A stretch of 64,000 nt of DNA from Nonlabens tegetincola (GCF_002954355.1 NZ_MQVV01000014.1:372001-436000); one strand, 5' to 3'; counted from the first letter of the stretch, positions 9,402 through 18,171 are shown. The notes: a model not told the origin generated them from the letters alone. Numbers and translations: made by a program.

Positions 9402-9409
9402 CAAAAATA
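9402..9409 (-). promoter_or_regulatory. Promoter -7 box for ftsK
   Basis: Minus strand reads TATTTTTG, exact TAnnTTTG match, 18 bases before the ftsK ATG; no clear -33. Confidence 0.55.
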
Positions 9410-9463
9410 ACAATATTGTACATTCCTTAAACATTTGAAACGTACAGATATCAACAGGATTTA

Positions 9464-9841
9464 TTAACTAAAAAGTTCTACGATATAAGGTATGTAGATG
9501 ATTAGACCGACAATACTTGCTGTTATTGCGGTTATAAAAACAGCTCCTGCTGCTATGTCCTTGATACGGCCTATTTTTTCGTGAAATTCTGGATGAATAA
9601 AGTCGGCAATGCCTTCAATGGCAGTGTTTAAACCTTCTAAACTCATTATGCCTCCTATACACATACATTGTATCATCCATTCTAACCTTGTGATATTAAA
9701 TACAAAACCAGCAATTGTCATTACAACACCGATGATCGCCTGTACTTGTATACTAGGCTCTGATAAAATAAGGGCAAAGGCTCCTTTAAAAGCATAGCCC
9801 ACGCCCTTTATTCTACCAATAATAAATTGTTTTAAATTCAA
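9464..9841 (-). CDS. dgkA: Diacylglycerol kinase family (DgkA) membrane protein
   Basis: A 125-residue integral membrane protein with an N-terminal amphipathic helix (FIIGRIKGVGYAFKGAF) and three membrane helices. The DgkA signature is intact: SLEGLNTAIEGIADF followed by KIGRIKDIAAGAVFI, which supplies the catalytic Glu and Asp/Lys residues. The family phosphorylates diacylglycerol or undecaprenol at the inner membrane; in Gram-negatives it recycles diacylglycerol. It starts directly after the tpx stop with no spacer, so the two are coupled. Confidence 0.9.
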   Translation of the reverse strand: MNLKQFIIGRIKGVGYAFKGAFALILSEPSIQVQAIIGVVMTIAGFVFNITRLEWMIQCMCIGGIMSLEGLNTAIEGIADFIHPEFHEKIGRIKDIAAGAVFITAITASIVGLIIYIPYIVELFS

Positions 9842-10342
9842 TTATAAAAGTGATTTAAGTGCCGAAAGATAGTCAGGTTCATCAGCAATTTCACCAACTT
9901 GCTGATTATAAATTACTTTTCCTTCTTCGTCTAGAACTACGACGGCTCTTGAGTGAAATCCTGATAATGGACCACTTGTCATTTCTAACCCATAACTTTT
10001 ACCAAATTCACCTGTTATGACATCGCTTAAGTTAGTGACGTTTTCTATATCCTCGTCGCTTGCAAATCTTTTTTGAGCAAACGGTGTATCTCTTGAAATA
10101 CAAAGCACTGCTGTGTTATCAAGTTCAGTCGCTCTTTTATTAAAGTTTTTTACGCTTGTTGCACAAGTGTCGGTATCTATACTAGGAAAGATATTAAGCA
10201 CAAGGCGTTTTCCCTTAAAATCGTTTAAGGTTTTAGTGTTAAGATCTGAATCTAATAATTGAAAGTCTGGTGCTTGTGATCCTACTTCAGGTAATGATCC
10301 TGATGTAGATATTTCATTGCCTCCTAAAGTTATTGTAGCCAT
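9842..10342 (-). CDS. tpx: Thiol peroxidase (atypical 2-Cys peroxiredoxin)
   Basis: A 166-residue peroxiredoxin. The peroxidatic cysteine is in IFPSIDTDTCATSVKNF (about Cys60) and the resolving cysteine in AVLCISRDTPFAQKRF (about Cys95), the arrangement of Tpx. It reduces hydrogen and alkyl peroxides with thioredoxin as the electron donor, probably cytoplasmic since no signal peptide is seen. It is followed directly by dgkA and preceded by a flavin reductase gene 2 bases upstream. oxyR lies 1.2 kb away on the other strand, which fits an oxidative-stress neighbourhood. Confidence 0.95.
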   Translation of the reverse strand: MATITLGGNEISTSGSLPEVGSQAPDFQLLDSDLNTKTLNDFKGKRLVLNIFPSIDTDTCATSVKNFNKRATELDNTAVLCISRDTPFAQKRFASDEDIENVTNLSDVITGEFGKSYGLEMTSGPLSGFHSRAVVVLDEEGKVIYNQQVGEIADEPDYLSALKSLL

Positions 10343-10344
10343 AA

Positions 10345-10869
10345 TTATTTTATTTTATGAAGTAAATCGTTTAATGCTTGTTTAATATCTGGATTGATTA
10401 TACCCTTTTCAACATCAAAGTTTTCATTGAATGAAGGTACGGATAAAGCTCCTATTACACTAGCGTCATTTCTAGGGAATCTATCTCTAGCTATTTCCAA
10501 TACCGTGGATGCACCACGTGATCCTGGTGAAGTAGCTAGTAATAAGGTCTTGCGATTATGAAATCCTTTTGTATCTGGCACTCTAGATAACCAATCAAAG
10601 ATATTTTTAAAAGCCGCTGTATAACTTCCGTTGTGTTCTGCAAGAGAAATAATTAAAAAGTCGCTATTTTTTATTTTTTGGGATAGTTCCAGAATTTCAC
10701 TGGGTATACCTTTTTCAATCTCTTTGTCAATACCGTAAATAGGAACCTCGTATTTATTGATGTCTATTAACTCTACATCTAAAGGAGCTAATAGAGTAGC
10801 AACATGAGTAAGCAGTTTCTTATTTATAGATTGCAAACTATTACTAGCCGCAATTGCAAGTATTTTCAT
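10345..10869 (-). CDS. NADPH-dependent FMN reductase family protein
   Basis: A 174-residue flavodoxin-fold protein. Family features are the N-terminal ILAIAASNSLQSINKKLL phosphate loop for FMN, the AEHNGSYTAAFKNIFDWLSR segment and the later LLLATSPGSRGA stretch. Members reduce FMN, quinones or azo compounds with NAD(P)H in the cytoplasm; the physiological substrate here is unknown. It is the first gene of the leftward tpx-dgkA unit. Confidence 0.88.
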   Translation of the reverse strand: MKILAIAASNSLQSINKKLLTHVATLLAPLDVELIDINKYEVPIYGIDKEIEKGIPSEILELSQKIKNSDFLIISLAEHNGSYTAAFKNIFDWLSRVPDTKGFHNRKTLLLATSPGSRGASTVLEIARDRFPRNDASVIGALSVPSFNENFDVEKGIINPDIKQALNDLLHKIK

Positions 10870-10936
10870 TATTGATATTTAAAAGTAAAAATACCTTAGA
10901 ATATAAATGTATGGAGTTGTGAAAATGTTAATGTGT

Positions 10937-11380
10937 TTATTTAGGAATTTCCACGTAAGCTAGTATAGCATCAATTTGCTCGTTTGATAATTGAGGGAAT
11001 GCATTCATATTACTTTGATTCCATTCATTGTAAAGTTTTACCGCTGTTGGGTCACCACTTGCTATTAATGCACTGCTATTTTTGATCCATTTATATAACC
11101 ATTCTTTTTCTCTTCTTTCTGTGACACCATGAAGAGCAGGTCCGGTAGCCTTTTTGTAACGTTTATGGCAGCTAGCACAGTTTGTATTGAATAGTTCTTT
11201 TCCTTGTTTTTGGACATCGGTAAGTTCTACAGCAGGTTTACTCACAACTGCTACTTCTTGAATAGGAGCAGTGGTTTGGGATTGCGTCGAAACATAAAAC
11301 GCAGTACCAAATATCACTAATACAATCATTAACAATAAAGTGAAAATAATACCAAACGCTTTGGATAAATCTTGAAACAT
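10937..11380 (-). CDS. Membrane-anchored monoheme cytochrome c
   Basis: A 147-residue protein with one N-terminal uncleaved helix (about residues 10-31) and a periplasmic class I cytochrome c domain. The single heme motif is CASCH (about 65-69) in ELFNTNCASCHKRYKKATGP, and the likely axial methionine is in SNMNAFPQLS near residue 125. It should carry electrons on the periplasmic face of the inner membrane. It is transcribed away from oxyR. No oxidase gene is adjacent, so the partner is unknown. Confidence 0.88.
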   Translation of the reverse strand: MFQDLSKAFGIIFTLLLMIVLVIFGTAFYVSTQSQTTAPIQEVAVVSKPAVELTDVQKQGKELFNTNCASCHKRYKKATGPALHGVTERREKEWLYKWIKNSSALIASGDPTAVKLYNEWNQSNMNAFPQLSNEQIDAILAYVEIPK

Positions 11381-11568
11381 GTTTTTTTGTTTTAGTCTAG
11401 TTTAGGTCGTTATAATTACAAAGAACCCAACCTGATCATACTGATGGTAATTTGGTTTATAATTATTGAAAACCGCTATCATTTTAGCCAGTATAAAAGT
11501 AGTTGACAATTTGTTGACTGCTTTTTAATTGGGATTAATTTAGCATCGATAATATATATAATAAGCAT

Positions 11569-11576
11569 TATTTTTG
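11569..11576 (+). promoter_or_regulatory. Promoter -7 box for oxyR
   Basis: TATTTTTG, an exact match to the Bacteroidota -7 consensus TAnnTTTG, 15 bases before the oxyR ATG. No clear -33 TTG is seen at the usual distance. Confidence 0.6.
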
Positions 11577-11591
11577 TAGAAAATATCTATC

Positions 11592-12524
11592 ATGACAATT
11601 ACCCAGTTAAAATACGTTCTAGCTGTTGCTCAATATCAAAATTTCACCAAAGCTGCAGAGAAAGTATTTGTGACCCAGCCTACTTTGAGTATGCAAATTC
11701 AAAAACTTGAAGAGGAGCTAGATGTCCAAATTTTTGATAGGTCCAAAAAGCCGATTGAACTTACTGAAACAGGGAAGAAAATTGTGAATCAAGCTCGCAA
11801 TATTGTGAATGAAAGTGATCGTATTCAAGACATTGTAGATCAGGAAAAAGGCTTTATAGGTGGTGAATTCAAATTAGGCGTTATTCCTACTGTAATGCCT
11901 ACTTTATTACCTATGTTCTTAACTAATTTCATTAATAAATATCCAAAGGTCAAATTAATTATTGAAGAACTTACCACCGATAGTATTATCGATAGTTTAC
12001 AAGACGGAACAATTGATGCAGCTATAGCCGCTACACCTTTAAATCATGAGTTAATTAAAGAGCGAGTTTTATACTATGAACCTTTCGTTGTTTACGATCC
12101 AAGAAAAGCAGCTACCACTTCAGGTAAGATAAAAGTCGACGATATTAATGTAGATGAGCTATTGTTGCTAGAAGATGGTCATTGTTTTAAAGACAGTGTC
12201 CTTAATCTATGTAAGGGAAGTAGAGATACAGATGACGATAGATTTATGCTCGAGAGTGGTAGTTTTGAAACGCTTACAAAATTAGCCGATGAAGGTTTAG
12301 GGATGACTTTGTTACCTTATTTAAACACGTTGGATTTAAACGAACGTAAACAAAACAATTTGATTCATTTCGAAGAACCTTCACCTGCAAGAGAAGTAAG
12401 TTTAATATATCATCGCAGTGAACTTAAATTACAAATCATAGAGGCCCTGCAAAAGGTAATAGCAGGAGTTATTAAGGGAGCTATAGCGTTTCAAAACGTT
12501 CAAATCATAAGTCCAAAAGCATAA
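11592..12524 (+). CDS. oxyR: Hydrogen peroxide-sensing LysR-type regulator OxyR
   Basis: A 310-residue LysR-type regulator: winged helix-turn-helix at residues 1-60 (ITQLKYVLAVAQYQNFTKAA, QPTLSMQIQKLEEEL) and a two-lobed sensor domain. The redox pair is visible as Cys198 and Cys207 in EDGHCFKDSVLNLC, with the same eight-residue spacing as Cys199/Cys208 of E. coli OxyR, which form a disulfide on contact with peroxide. It should activate peroxidase genes. Nearby tpx is a plausible but unproven target. It is divergent from the cytochrome c gene and ends at a strong terminator. Confidence 0.94.
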   Translation: MTITQLKYVLAVAQYQNFTKAAEKVFVTQPTLSMQIQKLEEELDVQIFDRSKKPIELTETGKKIVNQARNIVNESDRIQDIVDQEKGFIGGEFKLGVIPTVMPTLLPMFLTNFINKYPKVKLIIEELTTDSIIDSLQDGTIDAAIAATPLNHELIKERVLYYEPFVVYDPRKAATTSGKIKVDDINVDELLLLEDGHCFKDSVLNLCKGSRDTDDDRFMLESGSFETLTKLADEGLGMTLLPYLNTLDLNERKQNNLIHFEEPSPAREVSLIYHRSELKLQIIEALQKVIAGVIKGAIAFQNVQIISPKA

Positions 12525-12547
12525 GCTTTATAATATAGTATCAATAT

Positions 12548-12577
12548 AAAAAGCGACCTACAAGAGGTCGCTTTTTT
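12548..12577 (+). terminator. Intrinsic terminator after oxyR
   Basis: Nine-base-pair stem AAGCGACCT / AGGTCGCTT with a 5-base loop, followed by a run of T. It also faces the end of the small convergent gene at 12600. Confidence 0.9.
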
Positions 12578-12599
12578 CGTTTTAAAAATTAATAGAAAG

Positions 12600-12797
12600 C
12601 TATTTTGGTAATAGCGGAATGCAAGTTTTAAGCTCTGGATTTGAAGCAAAAAGCTCATCTAACCAGATTTTGAGTTCAGTAAGTTCAAAAGGTAATAAGC
12701 GTTCTACGGCCTTTTCTAATTCCTTACAGAAAAGTGCTGGACTGAAAGAAACTTTCACTAGCACTGTTTTAGTGTACTCAAACATTGCTCTAGCCAT
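12600..12797 (-). CDS. Small conserved flavobacterial protein
   Basis: A 65-residue, mostly helical acidic protein with no membrane segment. The core MFEYTKTVLVKVSFSPALF followed by CKELEKAVERLLPFELTEL and WLDELF is a pattern I recognise as widely conserved in flavobacteria without a known function. The start could be the ATG at 12785 (MFEYTK) rather than 12797 (MARAMFEYTK); the shorter form fits the conserved N-terminus. It stands alone between the oxyR terminator and a 185-base AT-rich gap. Confidence 0.72.
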   Translation of the reverse strand: MARAMFEYTKTVLVKVSFSPALFCKELEKAVERLLPFELTELKIWLDELFASNPELKTCIPLLPK

Positions 12798-12982
12798 ATT
12801 AAATAGGGTTTTTAGGTTAAAGTAATATTTTCTATAAGCTGTTATTTAGTGTCATTAAAAATAATAAAAAACTATATGTAATAAAATAGTTTAGGTTAAA
12901 ATTAAAGATCTTTATTAACAATGTGTAATTTTTATGAAATTAATGATCTTAATCTCAATAAATTATCAATATGTTAAATAAA

Positions 12983-13981
12983 TCAAAAAACTAAAACCTG
13001 GCTTGTAAAGCTTAAAACGGAAATCAAGAAGGTAGAGAGTGCTACTTTTTTTAATTCTGGATCTAATGAAATAGGTTCCTCGGTATTGTGTACTCTTATG
13101 ATGTGGCTAATCAAAGGAATAACCCCAAAAAGAGGAATAAGTAGTAGGTAAGAAGTAATTTCATCAAAATAACTAAGTTGTGTAAACTGTAACAAAAGAT
13201 GACAGACAAGCATTAATAAAGCAATAACTACAATGAAGAGATGTAATTTCTTGGCTCTCTCAAAACCAATTTTTACTACTAGTGTGTTCTTACCAACCTT
13301 GCTATCGCTTATCACATCCCTCATATTATTTAGATTGAGAACGGCAACACTCAATAAACCTATAAGTGTTGACGGAATAATGTTTATCATATATACTTCC
13401 TTGGTAATCAAATAATACATTCCCATAACGCTTACAGGTCCAAAAAAGATAAAAACAAATACATCGCCAAGTCCCTTGTAACCGTAGGCATTGTCACCTA
13501 CAGTATACTTTATAGCTGCCCAAATTGCAATGATGGCTAGAAACAGAAATACCGATGCAATTAAAACCTCATCAAAACTTAGACTCATAGCTATTAATGC
13601 TATAGCGCTTATTAGAGATATGGTAGCCGTAAGAATAATCGCTATTTTCATTTGCTTTGCAGTGATTGCTCCGCTTTGTATAGCCCTTTCAGGACCTATT
13701 CGATCCTCATTATCAGTACCTTTAACACCATCTCCATAATCATTGGCAAAATTAGATAATACTTGAAAGCCTAAAGTCGTGATTATTCCAAGTAGGGTGA
13801 TGAACCAAAATTGATTAGAAATACTGAAATCCATTTCAGTAAATATGGTAACACTTTCCTTATTTAAATTTATAGAGAATAGGGCGCAGGAGCATCCCAT
13901 TAAAATACCACTTATGCTTAAAGGTAGGGTGCGCAACCTAGCTGCACTTATCCAAGATTTAATTTTACTCTTCTTACTCAT
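12983..13981 (-). CDS. menA: 1,4-dihydroxy-2-naphthoate polyprenyltransferase
   Basis: A 332-residue UbiA-superfamily membrane enzyme with about eight or nine helices. It has the first Asp-rich motif NDYGDGVKGTDNEDR (about 78-92) and the second NNMRDVISDSKVGK (about 217-230), both in the MenA form. It attaches a polyprenyl chain to 1,4-dihydroxy-2-naphthoate in menaquinone synthesis, consistent with menaquinone as the respiratory quinone of this phylum. The ATG overlaps the holA stop by 4 bases, so it is translated with holA. Confidence 0.93.
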   Translation of the reverse strand: MSKKSKIKSWISAARLRTLPLSISGILMGCSCALFSINLNKESVTIFTEMDFSISNQFWFITLLGIITTLGFQVLSNFANDYGDGVKGTDNEDRIGPERAIQSGAITAKQMKIAIILTATISLISAIALIAMSLSFDEVLIASVFLFLAIIAIWAAIKYTVGDNAYGYKGLGDVFVFIFFGPVSVMGMYYLITKEVYMINIIPSTLIGLLSVAVLNLNNMRDVISDSKVGKNTLVVKIGFERAKKLHLFIVVIALLMLVCHLLLQFTQLSYFDEITSYLLLIPLFGVIPLISHIIRVHNTEEPISLDPELKKVALSTFLISVLSFTSQVLVF

Positions 13982-14985
13982 CGTGACATAATATTTACAA
14001 TAAGCTCCTTAAGAATATCATTTTGTGATAGTTGGTGACTGCCTACACCTTTAGATTGCATATCTGCTTTACGAATTAGTTTTATGGCTCTACTGCAGTA
14101 TTTCATAGGGAAGTTACGAGCAGCAGTTATTATTTCATTTGCAAAATACGGATTGACACCAGCTGCTCGAGCAACATTTGCAGGATTTTTATCGGATAAC
14201 GCGTGTACTTTTAATAATTGAGTATAAAATGAATACAATTGGCCTATGGTAAGTACGATAGGATGGTCCTTCGGGTTTTCACCGAAGTAATTAATTATGC
14301 GATGTACCTTTACGATATCGCGATTTCCTATTGCCTTTCGTAATTCAAAATTATTGTAATCCTTAGAGATTCCAATGTTGTCCTCAATGACCTGTGGTGT
14401 TATAGGTTGATCCTTGGGATGAACAATTTCTAATTTGCCTAATTCATTATTAATTTTACTTAAATCCGTTCCTAAATATTCCACAAGCATTTGTGTGGCT
14501 TTAGGATCTATACGATAACCTTTAGATTTTAGTATATCCGTTATAAAAGCAGGTACTTTATTTTCATATAGCGGTTTGCTTTCTAAATAAACACTATGCT
14601 TTTTAAGCAATTTACCTGCTTTTGAGCGACCATCTGGAGTCTTATATTTATAGGCAAAACATAAAATTGTAGTTTGCTGCGGTTGCTCTAGATAGCTCGT
14701 TAACTGATCAAGTTGTTTTGATAAATGCTGTGCTTCCTTCACTATGACCACTTGATAATCTGCCATCATCGGGAATCGTTTTGCATTCTCCAGGACCGCG
14801 GCCATATTTGTTTCCTTTCCATAAAGAATAACTTGGTTAAAACCTTTCTCTGATTCATCCAGTACATTATTTTCTATATAATTAGAAACTAGATCTATAA
14901 AATAGGATTCCTCGCCACACAAAAAATAGACAGGTTGATATTTTTTCTGTTTAAGATCAGATAGGATTTTTAAGGCATCACTCAT
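13978..14985 (-). CDS. holA: DNA polymerase III delta subunit
   Basis: HolA opens the sliding clamp as part of the clamp loader. The 335-residue protein has the degenerate AAA+ N-terminus YQPVYFLCGEESYFIDLVS, the beta-clamp-contacting region MMADYQVVIVKEAQHL, the LEYLGTDLSKINNELGKLE stretch in domain II, and a C-terminal helical collar domain. As expected for delta there is no functional Walker A. It heads the holA-menA unit and diverges from the HsdR-N gene with only 34 bases between. Confidence 0.92.
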   Translation of the reverse strand: MSDALKILSDLKQKKYQPVYFLCGEESYFIDLVSNYIENNVLDESEKGFNQVILYGKETNMAAVLENAKRFPMMADYQVVIVKEAQHLSKQLDQLTSYLEQPQQTTILCFAYKYKTPDGRSKAGKLLKKHSVYLESKPLYENKVPAFITDILKSKGYRIDPKATQMLVEYLGTDLSKINNELGKLEIVHPKDQPITPQVIEDNIGISKDYNNFELRKAIGNRDIVKVHRIINYFGENPKDHPIVLTIGQLYSFYTQLLKVHALSDKNPANVARAAGVNPYFANEIITAARNFPMKYCSRAIKLIRKADMQSKGVGSHQLSQNDILKELIVNIMSR

Positions 14986-15019
14986 GTAATGGCACGTAGG
15001 GTTTTTGTATTATTGCTTT

Positions 15020-15466
15020 ATGATTCCACTGCATTTACCAGCCGGAAAATTTAGAGTCAAAAGTACTGAAAAAGGGCGCTTGATTTTTGACCAGGTTAGA
15101 AAAAAATTTGTTGTACTCACTCCAGAGGAATGGGTAAGGCAACATGTGGTGGAGTTTTTGCTTTCGCGAAAGCGTATACCCTTAAATCTTCTTACAGTAG
15201 AAAAACAAATAAGTGTATCGGGTTCAGTCAAGCGGTATGATATCGTTTCCTATAATAAGGATGGAAGCGCTCATCTAGTCGTAGAGTGTAAAGCACCTGA
15301 TGTTAAAATTACCCAAGAAACCTTTGACCAAATCGCGAGATATAATAAAGAATTACAATCGGAGTATTTGATGGTTACAAATGGATTAGATCATTATTTT
15401 TGTACCATGGATTATGAAACAAGAGGTTATACATTTATCCCGGATATTCCAGAATATTCTTTATGA
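15020..15466 (+). CDS. Solo type I restriction HsdR N-terminal domain protein
   Basis: A 148-residue protein consisting almost entirely of an HsdR-N (PD-(D/E)XK-like) domain: KRYDIVSYNKDG followed by AHLVVECKAPDVKITQ gives the D...(E)xK nuclease-type core (Asp, then Glu-Cys-Lys). No helicase, methylase or specificity subunit is nearby. The ATG at 15020 is chosen over a TTG at 15005. It diverges from holA and overlaps the glycosyltransferase start by 4 bases. Solo copies next to holA are, in my recollection, common in flavobacteria. Its role is unknown; a DNA-repair or housekeeping nuclease is more likely than restriction. Confidence 0.82.
   Translation: MIPLHLPAGKFRVKSTEKGRLIFDQVRKKFVVLTPEEWVRQHVVEFLLSRKRIPLNLLTVEKQISVSGSVKRYDIVSYNKDGSAHLVVECKAPDVKITQETFDQIARYNKELQSEYLMVTNGLDHYFCTMDYETRGYTFIPDIPEYSL
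15160..15174. repeat. Palindromic repeat, copy 4
   Basis: Fifteen of 16 bases, perfect core, in the HsdR-N gene; encodes LSRKR. Confidence 0.95.
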
Positions 15467-16470
15467 AAATTGCCATAGCTATACTTAATTGGAATGGTTT
15501 GTCTTTACTAAAGGAATATTTACCCGAGGTAGTAAAGTACAGCAATGAACATCCCATTTACATTATTGATAATGCATCAACTGATGATTCTGTTCAATGG
15601 ATCAAAAGTCATTATGAAAATAAAGTCGAGATTATTATTCTGGATCAAAACTTTGGTTATTCAGGTGGTTACAACCGTGGTATTGACAAGATAAAAGAAG
15701 AGTGGATTTGTTTACTAAATAGTGATGTTAGAGTCACCGAGAACTGGTTGGAACCTATCACAAATGCCATAGAAAAATATCCAAAACTTGCGGCCTGTCA
15801 ACCGAAGATTTTAGATGATAAACAAAAGGAACTTTTTGAATATGCAGGCGCAGCAGGTGGATTCTTGGATCGTTTCGGTTACCCATATTGTCGTGGACGT
15901 GTTTTTGATACTATAGAGCAAGATTACGGACAATATGATACGGTAGTAGATATTGACTGGGCTAGTGGCGCTTGTTTATTTGTGAATAAAAGGGTGTTTA
16001 CTGCCGCTGGTAGGTTAGATGAAGATTTCTTTGCCCATCAAGAAGAGATTGATTTGTGCTGGAGAATAAAACTTCTAGATAAAGAAATTAAGGCTATTCC
16101 ATCAAGTCAGGTCTATCATAAAGGTGGTGCGACACTAAGCTATACCAATCCTAAAAAAACCTATTTGAACTTTAGAAATAGTTTGTTTGTTCAAGTAAAA
16201 AACAATCATCACTCATTATGGCTGCTACATTTATTTATAAGAATGGTACTAGATGGTCTAGCAGCTTTTAAATTATGGAGCGATTACGGATTTACTTTTT
16301 TTGTTGCTGTTTTAAAGGCTCATAAAGATTTCTATTTATCTCTCGGAAAGTTTGTAAATAAACGTAAAGCGATTAAGAAACAATCGGTTGTTGAAAATGT
16401 TTCTTTAACTTCATTCTCTGTAGTTTTAAAGTATTACTTCTGGAAGAAAACGCGTTATCAAGATTTATAG
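15463..16470 (+). CDS. Family 2 glycosyltransferase
   Basis: A 335-residue GT-A fold enzyme. Residues 1-210 carry the family 2 pattern: IAILNWNGLSLL at the N-terminus, YIIDNASTDDSV for nucleotide-sugar binding, NFGYSGGYNRG, the metal-binding LLNSDVRV in place of DxD, and an EEIDLCWR motif near residue 198. The C-terminal 90 residues contain an amphipathic or membrane-associated region. Rhamnosyltransferase-like members build O-antigen or capsule, but the sugar is not determinable here. The start overlaps the HsdR-N gene, so the pair is coupled despite no obvious functional link. Confidence 0.9.
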   Translation: MKIAIAILNWNGLSLLKEYLPEVVKYSNEHPIYIIDNASTDDSVQWIKSHYENKVEIIILDQNFGYSGGYNRGIDKIKEEWICLLNSDVRVTENWLEPITNAIEKYPKLAACQPKILDDKQKELFEYAGAAGGFLDRFGYPYCRGRVFDTIEQDYGQYDTVVDIDWASGACLFVNKRVFTAAGRLDEDFFAHQEEIDLCWRIKLLDKEIKAIPSSQVYHKGGATLSYTNPKKTYLNFRNSLFVQVKNNHHSLWLLHLFIRMVLDGLAAFKLWSDYGFTFFVAVLKAHKDFYLSLGKFVNKRKAIKKQSVVENVSLTSFSVVLKYYFWKKTRYQDL

Positions 16471-16522
16471 AAGATTTTTGATAATCTAGTGTTAATAGCG
16501 CATGATTGTGTTTTGACTTTTA

Positions 16523-16530
16523 TATTTTTG
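16523..16530 (+). promoter_or_regulatory. Promoter -7 box for OmpA-family lipoprotein
   Basis: TATTTTTG matches TAnnTTTG and lies 19 bases before the ATG at 16550, in the short gap after the glycosyltransferase gene. Confidence 0.55.
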
Positions 16531-16549
16531 ATCAAAATTTATAATAAAG

Positions 16550-17422
16550 ATGAAGAAAATAGCAGTATTATTATTAAGTGGGATTGTGCTTGCTAGTTGT
16601 GCTTCTAAAAAAGAATTGGAAGCCGCACTAGCTAAACAACAAGAGACTAAAGAATTACTAGATACAGCAACCGTGAAGCTCAACGCATGTGAATCGGATT
16701 TAAAAGCAGCAAAAGCTAGTATCGACTCTAAAAACGATCAAATTTCTACCTTAAAGAATACTAATGCAGCTCTTATGGATAATAACGGTGAATTAGTTAC
16801 TCTTTCTACACAGGGTAGTCGTAACCTAGAGCGTAGCTTAGAAAGCATTCGTGAAAAAGATTTACAAATCAAATCTCTTAACGATGCTATCAGTAAGAAA
16901 GATAGTGTAACTATAGCCTTAGTAACCAGTTTAAAAAGTTCATTAGGTAACTTAAACGACCAAGATATCGAGGTTAATGTAGAGAAAGGCGTAGTTTATA
17001 TTTCGATCAGTGATAAACTCTTATTTAAGAGTGGTCAGGCACAAGTACAACAAGAGGCAAAAAGAGTATTAGGCAAAGTAGCAACTGTTGTAAATGATAA
17101 ACCTGAAATAGACATAATGATTGAAGGTCATACAGATAATAAGCCTATTGCAAGTGCCAATTTTAAAGACAATTGGGAGTTAAGTACTGCAAGAGCTCTT
17201 GCTGTAACTAGAGTATTACAAGAAGAGTTTAGTGTGGACCCTAAACGTATGACAGCGGCTGGTCGTAGTTATTACATGCCTGTTGCTTCAAATGATACGG
17301 CTGAAGGACGTGCCAAAAACAGAAGAACTAGAATAGTTGTATTACCTAAACTTGATCAATTCTTTAACATGATTGAAGAAGGTATGGAACAAGCTAAAAT
17401 AGATGCGAAGAAGCAAAATTAA
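16550..17422 (+). CDS. OmpA-family peptidoglycan-binding lipoprotein
   Basis: A 290-residue outer-membrane lipoprotein: signal with lipobox LASC (Cys17), a long coiled coil at about 20-125 rich in Lys, Glu and Ala, and a C-terminal OmpA domain (about 150-270). The peptidoglycan-binding residues are visible in IMIEGHTDNKPI, NWELSTARALAVTRVL and AEGRAKNRRTRIVV. It likely anchors the outer membrane to the cell wall. The coiled coil resembles the periplasmic spacer in Lpp-like proteins. It is followed by a strong bidirectional terminator. Confidence 0.93.
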   Translation: MKKIAVLLLSGIVLASCASKKELEAALAKQQETKELLDTATVKLNACESDLKAAKASIDSKNDQISTLKNTNAALMDNNGELVTLSTQGSRNLERSLESIREKDLQIKSLNDAISKKDSVTIALVTSLKSSLGNLNDQDIEVNVEKGVVYISISDKLLFKSGQAQVQQEAKRVLGKVATVVNDKPEIDIMIEGHTDNKPIASANFKDNWELSTARALAVTRVLQEEFSVDPKRMTAAGRSYYMPVASNDTAEGRAKNRRTRIVVLPKLDQFFNMIEEGMEQAKIDAKKQN

Positions 17423-17441
17423 TCCTGTTTATACAGAAATG

Positions 17442-17470
17442 AAAAGCTCCAATTAATTGGAGCTTTTTTT
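17442..17470. terminator. Bidirectional terminator between convergent genes
   Basis: Eleven-base arms AAAAGCTCCAA / TTGGAGCTTTT with a 4-base loop and T/A tracts on both sides. Its right arm overlaps the stop codon of the leftward Nudix gene. Confidence 0.9.
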
Positions 17471-18161
17471 ATTTGTTTACAATCTGCCTCATCAATACTT
17501 TATATTCTGAAAGCATCATGGCAGTTGCTCCCCAAACGATATTTCCTTGTAAGCGATAGCAGGGCACACTAACTTCTGTCATATAACTAGTTGATAATAC
17601 CACTCTATCCGAATCAGAAGTTTCTAGAAATTCACTCAAAGGGACCTCAATTATTGATTTAACTTCTTCAATTTGAGGTGTGAAGGATAAAAAATTATTT
17701 GTATCAAGTTCTTTTTTACCATTAAAATCAAGCTGTTTATGGGGATAGTACGCCAAATAATTATACACAAGATAATTGCTAGGTGGAATATACAAGGGTG
17801 TGCCTTCGATGATTATTTCTTGAAATTCATAAGGTACGCCAACCTCTTCAAAGGTTTCTCTCAAAGCAGTATCTTCAAAACCGTTATCATCCGGTTCTGT
17901 TTTTCCTCCAGGAAAGGCAATTTGTCCACTATGTTTACCTTTGCTTTTTTGCCTTTCAATGAGAACAAAATGAGCCTCGTTGTTTTTAGGATATACATAC
18001 ATCATTACAGCAGCCTTTTTAGGTGTATTTTTTTCTAAGCCTTCTGACTGTAATTCTTCTAATCTTTCCAATGCAGCCATTTTAAGCTGACTTTCTGCTC
18101 CTGGAGCTTCAAGATTTTTTAATTTTGGTACCCATTGCAAAAATTGCTCGTATGAAATCAT
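17469..18161 (-). CDS. Nudix hydrolase, CoA pyrophosphatase type
   Basis: A 230-residue Nudix enzyme. The box region reads GQIAFPGGKTEPDDNG followed by FEDTALRETFEEVGV, with the REtfEEvG metal-binding core intact. The preceding SKGKHSGQIAFPGG matches the CoA-pyrophosphatase subgroup (NudL/UPF0035), which cleaves coenzyme A or its oxidised forms to 3',5'-ADP and phosphopantetheine. It is cytoplasmic. It is convergent with the OmpA gene. Its start codon at 18161 lies beyond the candidate ATG of the divergent cyclophilin gene at 18152, so the two 5' ends may overlap. Confidence 0.87.
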   Translation of the reverse strand: MISYEQFLQWVPKLKNLEAPGAESQLKMAALERLEELQSEGLEKNTPKKAAVMMYVYPKNNEAHFVLIERQKSKGKHSGQIAFPGGKTEPDDNGFEDTALRETFEEVGVPYEFQEIIIEGTPLYIPPSNYLVYNYLAYYPHKQLDFNGKKELDTNNFLSFTPQIEEVKSIIEVPLSEFLETSDSDRVVLSTSYMTEVSVPCYRLQGNIVWGATAMMLSEYKVLMRQIVNK

Positions 18162-18171
18162 TATACTGTAT

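Noticed and set aside
12798-12982. Small RNA or mobile remnant in the AT-rich gap before menA
   Set aside because: Only a direct repeat TTTAGGTTAAA (12811 and 12890) is visible, with no promoter-terminator pair or terminal repeats.
15020-15466. Type I restriction-modification locus
   Set aside because: Only an HsdR N-domain is present; no helicase, HsdM or HsdS gene in the surroundings.
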